Positions 54,901-64,000 of a stretch of DNA of 64,000 nucleotides are shown here, one piece after another. The stretch covers positions 3,410,001-3,474,000 of the forward strand of contig JAJTTP010000001.1 of NCBI GenBank assembly GCA_023313575.1, read 5' to 3'. Numbering within the stretch: position 1 is the stretch's first letter; each line of letters opens with the position of its first letter. The position numbers and the translations under genes were made by a program. The DNA comes from Eutypella sp. D-1. Its lineage: Eukaryota; Ascomycota; Sordariomycetes; Xylariales; Diatrypaceae. Below the pieces are notes generated by a model. The model saw only the letters and a program-made list of their open reading frames with translations. It made no database searches and was not told where the DNA came from.

Positions 54901-56964
54901 CACTGTAGTAGAAGATATGCCGTCCATCAAGACTATTGACTATTGCGGTTGTCGCTGTTATCGGTCGTGTAACCGTATCGACGAAGGTATAGATGTGGAT
55001 GTGCGTACCCCCTACGGAAAACGGAAACTGCCCTTAGGCGCATGGTGGACGGCGAGCGCATTGCCATGTAAAGCAAAGTCAGGAGACGGGAGTCTATGTA
55101 TTGTCTAGGCCTGTATAAGAACATGCCTGCCTTGCCTGTCTGGAGTATTTCACTGACGATAATTGACATTGATGCCTATGTGATCCGAGCGCACACAATC
55201 TGTTCATGCAGGTGCGCAAGCGACATGGCTTCACTGCTTGCGAAAAAGCTTTTTTACCATTTCTCTGTATTTCTCTCGTTTAACCCAGGACCAACCCTGG
55301 TAACCCTGTCAAAATCACCCCTTCCCCGCGGGTCTGGCAACCCGAGATCCCTGTGTCGGCGCGAGCTGCGATACCGATTCGGTAAAGCCACCAGCGATTG
55401 ACATATCGTCAACTTCACTAATTAACCAAGTATTCAAAAACTAAAAACTAGTGTAAGGTTGATGTGTGAACTTTGCTCTTCGTTTCAAAATCATCCATGT
55501 GTACGCACCCGGGACCGAATATGTCCCGCCATCTCGAGGAAGAGGCCTTCAGATCGATATGTACTTCGTACTATGTATTTTACCCTGGATGTTCCTGGCC
55601 TTTCCGCTCGGCGAGAAATACCTCGTCCCGGGGAGGAGGACTCTCGGCTACCGTCGCCGCACGGATCGCTTTTACTTGGGCTCGAGATCGTAATTCCCTT
55701 GCGAAACAGGACGTGCGCGCGCGCAAGGCATCAATCACCGCGGCGTCCCTCTAGCATCACTTTAGCAGCCACCTAGCGCACGGAGGATATTTCTATATAT
55801 AGGCAAGTCGGGTTGTCCAATTGCAATGTCAGTAGTAAACATCGTTGCTCGTCGTCGTCGTCAGGCCATTCATCCCATCTTGCCTTGTGTCCCCGTAAAA
55901 GTTTGGCATATGTACGATGACCACATACATATTCAGAAGGAAGATGCACCGATAGACAGTGCATACAGCTGACCTACCCTACCCTACGTACATCTGCATC
56001 TGCGCGGACAGCGGGCAGGCGAACTGCCAGACTTGGCTTGCCTCAGCGCGCGCCGTTGCCATCGTGGCCCTGTCAAAAAAGAAAACTCCACACGCGGGCC
56101 CCGTAAGCCATAGTTAGCGATGAAAAGGGTAGAAGCGACAATACCAAAAGGAAAAAGAGCAAGAAGGAGCCCACAACGCTCCGCCCCATCAGCCCAGCTC
56201 ATTTGATGCAAGATGCCCGATCGAGTAAACCCGTTATTACATCGTGGGCGAAAATGTTCCTAGTGCGCGGCCGCAGGAAAATAAAGCAACGATCGAGTAA
56301 AGACGAGAGACGATCTGGTCTAGAACCTGTCGTGCCAATCCCGACCTCTCTCCCTGTAGGGCAGATTAGATAGCAAGTCGGTAGGCTGGCGGATTAGAAG
56401 CAGCTACCGCAATCCCGACGCAAAGTTCCAACAAACATACTTTCGCCCTTACCTTCAGATCCCGCAACTTCGTCTGCGCGGTGTGTGTCTCTGTATGTGA
56501 TTCTATCGTGGGCGGTGACATGAAGAGTGAGTTGGGCTCGTGTTCCCCGTTGTAAGTGTGGGGGAAGAGGTTGGAGTTTGGTGGCTGGAGAATCAGTAGT
56601 AAGAACGCGATATGGGGTCTCTTCATCACGCGTCGACGTGTCGCTGATGGATAACCCCACGATAAACCTTAAAAGACTTCATTCTGAGGTGCGCATTTAC
56701 GTAAATAGCCTATGTTACTTACGGTCAACGAGACAAGTCATTCTCTCGGTGAGGTCGGCAAACGATTCAACACGTGAACGATCATTTGGGATGCAAGATG
56801 ACGATTGTGACCGCTTTTTGAATGATATTTTATTGTATATCAGGGTCTTTCCGATTCTATCGAAAATCTTTTTAGGGTCTCTAGAACAACTATAGAGTCC
56901 AGTGGGCATCGAGTGGACATATCAGCACCCCTCAACGTAAGGGGCCCACCGATTCTGATCAACT
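51912..56964. other. 5-kb stretch without a recognisable gene
   Basis: Both strands were read. ORFs up to 124 codons occur (52565-52194 with one hydrophobic N-terminal helix but a TTG start; 53534-53163; 56629-56366 with a signal-like start MKRPHIAFLLLIL), but none has a family motif, clear splice partners or neighbours. Sequence is mixed, without dense repeats or the TAGGTA motif, and with few simple repeats. It may contain long UTRs, non-coding RNA or small lineage-specific genes. Confidence 0.5.
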
Positions 56965-59254
56965 TCATGACGTCTTTGGGGCGGTGGCGGCCTCCACAGC
57001 CGCGGCTTTCTCGGCGGGGGAGACATCGTCCCCTTTGACACCCTCCACAACCTTGAGACCCTCCGCTTGCTCTGTTACTCGGTCAAGCTTCTGCTTCCGC
57101 TCTAAGCGCTGCTTCACGTCTTGGGCGATATTGCTGAGTTCGACGAGGACGCCCTCCTTCTCGGGGTGGTCATCCGGCAGACCCATCTCCTTGACCTTGA
57201 CCTTGCCTTGTGCAAGCTCATCCTCGCCTAAGATGATAGCGAAAGGGACCCCGTTGACCTCCGCTGCCTTGAACTGGTTGGGAAGCTTTGGCTTCACCTT
57301 GTAGAGGAACTCGGCCTATGCGATGCAGTATTAGATCCGAAGTAATCGTCCTGTACATGTGGAATTGGTTCCGGGATAAGCAAACGTACCTTGATACCTG
57401 CCTCCCATAACGTTGCGCAGACGGACATGCGCTCCTGGAGTAGGCCTGTGAACCCCTTTCCACCGAAAGCCATCACGTACACGTCTACTTCGTTGTTGCG
57501 CACCTGACCAGCGCTCTTATCGGCGGCCATCCTCGCACTGGTGATGGAAAATATCCGGTCAATGCCGAAGGATATGCCGACGCACGGGATCTGGTTCTTC
57601 CCGGAGAACATGCCGACGAGGTTGTCGTACCGGCCACCGGCAGCCACACTACCAACGCCTACTGAAGGATCTGATGATCGGTCCTCATCGGGGTCGGTGG
57701 ATGACTTGTTCTTCTTCTTGTTCGGGGCGGGGACAACCTCTTGCGGCGCGGGAGTCTTAGAAGGGGCGGATCCTTCCGTGACAACCTCGTAGATAACACC
57801 TGTGTAATAATCCAGACCTCGCGCTAAGCTTAGGTCAAAAGAGACGACATCTAATGCATTGAAGGCCTCCAAGTAGGAGAACATAAGCTCGAGATCATCC
57901 ATGCCTTCTTTCATTGATTGGTTTGCGGCGAGTTGTTCGTTGCTTCTCAGCTTCTCCAGCAGGTCCTTCTGACCTTTCAGAACTACCCACTCCCCAATCT
58001 TGTCGGCGACTTCGGGGTCAAGGCCCTTCTCCTCCGTCATTTCTTTGCGGACATCGGCCCAACTACAAATCACAGTCAGCACCAAACTGTTATGCAATAT
58101 TATCCCTAGACATGAAGGCCCTAGCATCCTTTGGCCAGTAGCGCACGATAGGAAGAGACAACTCACGGGAGTTTATCCAGCTTGTCAACAGCAGAAGAAA
58201 TCGTCCTGATCTTGTCTTCGGGCACGCCACAGACCTGGAAGATGCCGTCTAAAATTTTACGGTGGTTGCTGCGGCCTATCTTTAGCATTAGATTTCGTGC
58301 GGACTGTGCGCAGAGGCTTACAGCTTGACGGTGTAGGTGCCGTGCCAGCCTAGAGCGTCGAAGACTTCCGTAACAATGCGGATGATCTCAGCATCTGGAA
58401 GCATCGCGTCGTAGATGCCTTAAGCCTAACTGTTAGATTATGAATAGCACACGGAAGCGTGGGTCATAACGGACCTGCAATGTCAAAATCGCACTGGTAG
58501 AATCTGTTGGCGATCAGAGGTAGAAGGTCAGCTAGCTATCCGGGAGTCACTAGTTTGAGCGAAATTACGTTCTCAAAGGCATAGCACTGACTCTCGCATA
58601 CGGCCCTTGGTCATTGCGGGCTGATCTCGCCGGTATACCTTGGCGACGTGATATCTCTTGATATTCTGGACATCTCGGTTCATGGCAAGCCAACGCGCGA
58701 AAGGGACCGTCAAGTCATATCGTAGAGAGCAGTGCTCGCCTCCCTGATCGGCCAAATCGTAGATCAACTTGCTATCCTCGCCATACTTGCCAGCTAGGAT
58801 ATCCTTGAGCTCAAAAACGGGCGTATCGATGGTAACGCCTCCGTGGCGCTTAAAGACTTCGGTGATGGTGTTGAAGATCTTGTCGCGGATTACCATGTCC
58901 TTGCCCTGCCCTTGGAAAATGAGCTTGCTATGATCTCAACATCGGGACACCGGGGCATCAGAGCGCGCATCCATAACACTAACAATCTTTGGTGCCCTTT
59001 GGGGTCTTGAGCTCAAATTTGGGGCCTTTGGGAGCCATGGTGGAATCGTCTTGACCGTCTTGATCGAGGTATGGCTCTGTCGCCAACCGCGGGGTTGATG
59101 AAGTTATCGAGTCGGCTTTTTCGTTTAGAAAACGACAGGTGGAAGTCGAAAACGAGGCAGTAATTGCCCAGGATTTCAAAGAAATCGGTGATCTTAAGAT
59201 CTGAGGAAAAGTTCTGACCTTAGGTAGAAAACGTAAGAGAAGGGGAGTAGACAT
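56965..59254 (-). CDS. HTS1: Histidyl-tRNA synthetase, probably dual cytosolic/mitochondrial
   Basis: Seven exons: 59254-58984, 58910-58592, 58503-58475, 58418-58322, 58268-58167, 58062-57390 and 57315-56965. Introns of 73, 88, 56, 53, 104 and 74 nt keep phase throughout and give 613 residues. It charges tRNA-His. Class II motifs: [15 protein letters not shown] (motif 2 region), the HisRS signature [28 protein letters not shown], and [13 protein letters not shown] (motif 3). The anticodon-binding domain follows ([11 protein letters not shown]), then [20 protein letters not shown] Lys/Ser insertion ([19 protein letters not shown]) lies in a family-variable loop. The first ATG (59254) opens a mitochondrial presequence rich in Arg/Ser/Leu; a second ATG at 59038 (Met73, [18 protein letters not shown]) begins at the usual cytosolic N-terminus. 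Exon 3 is only 29 nt. Donors GTTAGT, GTCAGT and GTCCGT are non-canonical beyond GT. Confidence 0.95.
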
Positions 59255-61761
59255 TCAAATTCTACAGTCGCAAAGTACCTAGGTAGTAGTGTAGTGTAGA
59301 GGTGGAGGAGTCCAGTGTCTACAAGGTAGGTATGCCCAGACTTATGGAGGTGACCTTCGAGTGACTTTGGGAGTAATTGAGTGAGGGCGCAACTTCTAAA
59401 AATTAATGCGATGTTTCCAGTGCCCAGGTGGTGACTCAACCAAATCTGCCCAAATCGTTTCGAGGCAAGCAAAAAATTGTTAGGTGAGTACTTCTTAGCA
59501 GGTACGTACTCCCAGTATGGTATCGAAAAGCTGCTGGGACCTCTGGAATCTTTGACATACGGGTTTTTGATTGGTTCAAATTACTCTCTTCTAACGGAGG
59601 GCAGCGGAGGGGTAGCTAATACACTGGCTGACTGGAAAGCTGCCAGCAGCCAGCATGGCGGGGTTATAATTCTTATGTAACCTGGAACTATCTTGTTTTA
59701 TCTTATCTCCCTCTAGTGATACCCGACTCCCGACCGGGACTCCTTATCAAAATTTCTGGGACTAGACTTTCAGGTCCCTACTATGCGGCTGGGTATTTGG
59801 GTATGCGCTTACTTACCTAGGTAGGTACGTCAGACTCTACTTAGGTAGGTAAGCGAGTATCAACCTGGAAGTGTGTGTATATGTCTGTGGTCATGACAGA
59901 TTCATAACCTTGCTGATTCAACCTCAGGTAGATGGTCATTTTCTACCTCTTTTGGAGCCCGTCACTGAGGCCCCTCCCGGGTCTATATAGCCTGCACATA
60001 GTTGAAGATAGCATGGTCTGCTCCCCCCCCCTTTCTACCGCCCGCTCTCACGCTCTAAGTCTCCTCATGAGAGCCACGCAATGCTGAGGATGAGGGCAAG
60101 GATGGTTAATGTGATATTTACCCTTCGAAGAGACTGGGGTATAATCTCAGTTCGGTATCTGATACGTGGGATAACGACGTTGGAAAATGCCTTCTGGACA
60201 CGACAGAAGATGTGCTTCCGCTGATCCACGCTGTGCTAGTATGCTCTGAGGCGTATGCGTTTTGGATTCTAGGGCAGTGTAAGAGTACCGGTAGAGTGCT
60301 ATGTCCCCTTTAGTCATGGTGACAGATGCAAACCCTGGCGTTTCGCTTCCTGTACGCACACACTCTCTAGCAGAGTAATGTTCTGGTTTTCGACAGGAGA
60401 AGGGACTCCACACGTAGCCGCCCGTTTAGTTTTCGTCAGACGTATCTTTGATACCGTTGTACTAACTTCCTCTCGAGCCTCTGTTTCTTAAGCGTCCCCG
60501 AGACCATGCCGTTCCAAGAAACATTTTCGATATCGTTCATCGAGAATACATCGTGTACCTGAAGGACTAGCATCATACCGCCTCAGAAGGGTAAGGAAAT
60601 GAACACCTTGCACTCCAACCCGGGTTGGAGTAATCTCGTTTCGAGGTCAAAGGAATATCCACAAGAGCCACAGCCAAGTAAATTAGAAGGGATGATGCAA
60701 TGTTACGATGGTGTATGTATAAGATGATTTAGATTAATTGATCCTGATGCACGTGGCCATTCATTGGTGCATATGGCGAGAGATGGGCAGACATCATCTT
60801 TATAGTTACAGTCGCGGATCGTAATTCCTTGATTATATGGAACAATGTCGAATATGTATTAAGCTCCGTATGCTCCCGAGCATGGGAGACATCCGGCCCG
60901 TTTTATGTAAAAGTTGAACCGACCTCGGCCTGTGTGAAGATTTTTGACCGCTGCTGACATCCTTATTTTTCTGTCCCGTGACGCTTAACACGCCCTTCGC
61001 TCGGGGAGCGGATGTCAACAATATGTGGAACATTGCGTCGATAGCTTGACGCCGTGCATCGGGCGGGCCCAACGTCGTAATATCGGGGCCGGCCTCGGAC
61101 CCGGCTCCGTACTTGGCATATCGCCGGGTTGTAATGAACGGAGGGAACGGCCGGATCTGAAGTTGGGCCAATCAGGACACAGAAAATGTCGCGAGAATAG
61201 CTACAACTACGTAGTAATTATAGAAGTTATCTTCTCGTCTTTTCTTCTTGTCTATCCTCGAAAGCGTGCCCAATACACCTACACACTTCATTGCTACCGA
61301 TTAGTAGCTTCATTACACGTAACTACCTCCAAGGAATTAATTGGCAAATAGTTATGTAGGAGAAAAAGAAGCCGCGTTAAAGCGGATATTGGTCATCGCG
61401 GTAACAGTTGTTCGTGACTTCTTTAGCGGCCTTGGCATGTGTAATAATAAAACACCAACGTAAGCAAATACACGGCAACCATCCTTCCCGATTGGTCCAG
61501 TTTGTAGTCATAGTTCTTTTGCTCCAGCTGACAACTGGAAGGAAGAAGCCGGCTATCAACGGGGTATCTCCACTAATCACCGCTATCGCAGCGGTGTTCC
61601 GCGTTGCTGGCGGGTGTCACTAACAAGTAAACTACGTAGGCGATTGGAAATACACAACAACAACGTCGGTATAGTACCATTGTGGGCACCAAGCAAGTGT
61701 CAGATACTGTTGATCATTGAGCCTATAACAACCCACACACAACCTGCTTCGACGTTAGCAC
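59255..61761. other. Intergenic region, no gene seen
   Basis: Between the divergent HTS1 and aminotransferase genes. TAGGTA-type motifs cluster at 59275-59290 and 59808-59855; C9 run near 60025. The ORF 61614-61922 overlaps the aminotransferase start in another frame. None looks coding. Confidence 0.5.
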
Positions 61762-63701
61762 ATGATGGCCAAGTTGAGCCCCCATCGAACACTTTCTTCA
61801 CTATCACTTATAAGTCGGTCCGGCCGACGTCTTACATCTGCTCGTACCTTCACCACCACTTACCGCCGCTTAGATCCCACCAATACAGGCAATATGGGGC
61901 TCGCAGAAAAGGACACCGTTAATGGGCAGCAGTCTAACGAGCCGCTGACCATCAAAAGCATCATGGCGAGGCGTGCCAAAGCAGGAAAGCTAGTAGCTGG
62001 CACGGCGGCGTATGCGGATAGTGATATGTTCAAGTCTCCTGTAGGTCGATTCCGGCTCACATGAGTTCATTAGGCTGGTGTCATAAGAGTCATTGCTAAC
62101 TATACGTAGCAAGCATTCAACCAACCCAAGGCGCGGAGATGGGATCGTATGTCCTCCTGACACTGTAGGTTGGCGTGGAGAGTGGCGCTCGCTTACACAC
62201 GTACCCTCTAGATCACCTGACCGCCGAGTCTTTGGCCCGAGAGCCCTGCACCCTGAAGCAGGCGGCCCAATACCTGAAGAAGCCGGGGCTGATCTCGCTC
62301 GGCGGGGGGCTGCCATCGGCGGAGAACTTCCCCATCGAAAGGCTTAGTGTCGAGGTGCAAGACGCACCGCGGTTCTCGCCCAACGCAGGGGAGACGGCCA
62401 AGCTCGTAGCGGGAAAGCACGACGTGGCGCGCAATGAGAACGGCGGCGTGCATGATCTGACGATCGCGCTCAACTACGGGCAGGCGATGGGGTCGGCGCA
62501 GCTGCTGCGCTGGGTCACGGAGCATACGGAGCTTGTGTGCGCTCCGCCCTATGCCGACTGGCGGTGCGCGCTGACCATCGGAAGCACGGGCGCCCTCGAG
62601 GAGGCCCTGCGCATGCTCTGCGACCGAAACCGCAACGACTCGTTGCTCACTGACGAGTATAGCTTCTCCACTGCCATTGAAACCGCTCTCCCGATCGGCA
62701 TCCGCTGCTTTGGCGTCCGCATGGACGAACAGGGCTTGCTGCCCGAGAGCATGGACGAGATCCTGTCCAACTGGGATGAGCAGGCGCGAGGCGGCGTCAG
62801 GAAGCCCCACGTCCTGTACACAGTGCCGTCGGGGCATAACCCAACGGGCGCAACGCAGGGCGTCCAGCGCCGCAGAGACATCTACGAGGTCTGTCGGAAG
62901 CACGACGTCTTTATCCTTGAAGATGAGCCGTACTACTTTCTACAGATGCAGCCCTACACGGGACAGGGACAGCCGGAGGCGCCGGCGCCGGCCAACACGG
63001 ACGAGTTCCTGCGCTCTATCATCCCAAGCCTACTCAGTATGGACGTGGACGGGCGGGTGATGCGCATGGACTCCTTCAGCAAGGTCGTCGTCCCCGGCTC
63101 GCGGGTCGGCTGGGTCACCGCCAGCGAGCAGGTCATCGACCGCTACCTCCGCCACGCCGAGGTCTCCAGCCAGGGCCCCAGTGGTATTTCTCAGCTCGTC
63201 CTGTACAAGCTAGTCGACGAGAAGTGGGGTCATGAGGGTTATCTTCAATGGCTGATCAAGCTGCGCCTTGAGTACACTCGTAGGCGTAATGCTCTTCTCG
63301 CCGCCTGCGAGCGACACCTGCCTCGGGACCTCATCAGCTGGGAACCACCCGTAGCGGGCATGTTTGTACGTCAATCTTGCCCCCTTTCACCTGCCCCCTT
63401 TTCGTGAGAAAAACAAGCCACTGATATGAACCTCCGCGTCTAGATCTGGTTGAAGGTGGACCACACGAAGCACCCTGAGGCGTCCACTAAGTCGATCCTC
63501 GAGATCGAGGACGGAATTTTCAAGTCGTGTATTGAGAAGGGCGTCCTGGCGGCTTGCGGGTCGTGGTTCCGCACCGAGCGGGACCGGGCGCCAAGCGAGC
63601 TCTTCTTCCGGACGAACTTTGCCTCCGCGTCCGAGGATAGCATGGACAAGGCAATTGAACGGTTCGCCACTGCCGTCAAAGAGAGCTTCAGGATCCCATG
63701 A
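61762..63701 (+). CDS. ARO8: Aromatic amino-acid aminotransferase (Aro8 type), probably mitochondrial
   Basis: Four exons: 61762-62040, 62110-62146, 62212-63365 and 63444-63701, with introns of 69, 65 and 78 nt, giving 575 residues. This PLP-dependent class I aminotransferase interconverts aromatic amino acids (also 2-aminoadipate/kynurenine in some members) and 2-oxo acids. The sequence WDHHLTAESLAREPCTLKQAA followed by PGLISLGGGLPSAENFP is the Aro8 N-terminal pattern. TVPSGHNPTGATQ and EDEPYYFLQM are the PLP/substrate motifs, and DSFSKVVVPGSRVGWVTAS carries the Schiff-base lysine. The first ~45 residues (MMAKLSPHRTLSSLSLISRSGRRLTSARTFTT region) are Arg/Ser-rich without acids, a mitochondrial presequence. 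The doublet ATGATG starts it; the second has the better context. Met45 (61894) could give a cytosolic form. Exon 2 is only 37 nt. Confidence 0.93.
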
Positions 63702-64000
63702 GGACGAAAATAGAGGTCGCGCATAGACAGGCCTGGCGTTTGTTACCTAGATATGGCTGCCAGGATGGCTCAGATCGTGTCAGGTGAGCTGAGCTGGATT
63801 GTTCTTTCTTGCTGCATGAATATATGGCGTCGGGTTCCGGATTCGAAAAACAAAAGGGGGGTAGGGGTGATGTACCGCAACGTGAGAGGTGCGTGTCTTC
63901 GGAAGACCTCTTATATAGTTATAAAAAGGGTAATAGATAGTCTTGCCCAGGAGCAAATCGTACCTTAAATTCGCACTACTCGCGGTTTATGCTCATGTGT
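63702..64000. other. 3' flank of the aminotransferase gene
   Basis: No gene seen in the last 299 bp. The plus-strand ORF 63753-63968 has no family signal. Confidence 0.5.

Noticed and set aside
62208..62903. 231-codon minus-strand ORF
   Set aside because: Antisense shadow of the GC-rich aminotransferase exon 3.

Overview
This window comes from the nuclear genome of a filamentous ascomycete (Pezizomycotina, probably Sordariomycetes). The evidence is short introns of about 50-300 nt with GTRAGT-like donors, CTAAC/CTAAAC-like branch sites and YAG (a few AAG) acceptors; wide spacing between monocistronic genes on both strands; and typical Pezizomycotina proteins: an LSD1 demethylase with a C-terminal HMG box, a CRH-type GH16 wall enzyme, a fungal-type rhodopsin-domain membrane protein and a CaMKI-like kinase. 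I saw no rRNA, convincing tRNA, CRISPR array, intact transposon or viral element. Splice models were built by hand; the reading-frame arithmetic closes for every multi-exon model given as a complete CDS.

Layout. 0.1-2.6 kb: intronless CorA/Alr1/Mnr2-type Mg2+ transporter. 3.7-14.5 kb: an accessory-looking stretch with a decayed fucose-lectin-like gene, an amidoligase-family gene broken by one in-frame TAG, a small secreted cysteine-rich protein, a four-exon rhodopsin-domain membrane protein, several unplaceable ORF fragments and an ankyrin-type gene that keeps its introns but carries two stop codons. 15.1-16.7 kb: GPI-anchored CRH-family transglycosylase. 18.9-21.9 kb: two partly resolved membrane-protein genes of unknown family. 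23.4-26.7 kb: DNA topoisomerase I, preceded by a microsatellite-rich leader. 29.1-29.8 kb: acidic orphan protein. 30.7-32.1 kb: mitochondrial ATP synthase gamma subunit. 33.5-36.9 kb: LSD1-type histone demethylase. 38.6-41.0 kb: VPS33. 42.2-42.9 kb: UBE2W-like E2. 46.4-48.0 kb: CaMKI-like kinase. 49.3-51.9 kb: large Ser/Pro-rich protein. 52-57 kb: no gene found. 57.0-59.3 kb: histidyl-tRNA synthetase with two candidate start codons. 61.8-63.7 kb: Aro8-type aromatic aminotransferase with a mitochondrial presequence.

From 23 kb to the end the genes are unrelated housekeeping functions (DNA topology, respiration, chromatin, vacuolar fusion, ubiquitin, Ca2+ signalling, translation, amino-acid metabolism) and do not form a pathway or metabolite cluster. 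The 3.7-22 kb part differs: lineage-specific, secreted or membrane, partly broken genes between the Mg2+ transporter and topoisomerase I. A short palindrome-like motif (TAGGTACCTA and variants) is scattered through the long intergenic spaces. I found no clearly new multi-gene system. The most unusual items are the amidoligase gene with a single stop codon and the neighbouring pseudogenes, the leaky-scanning arrangement of the HisRS gene, and the tiny first coding exons of the kinase and topoisomerase genes.
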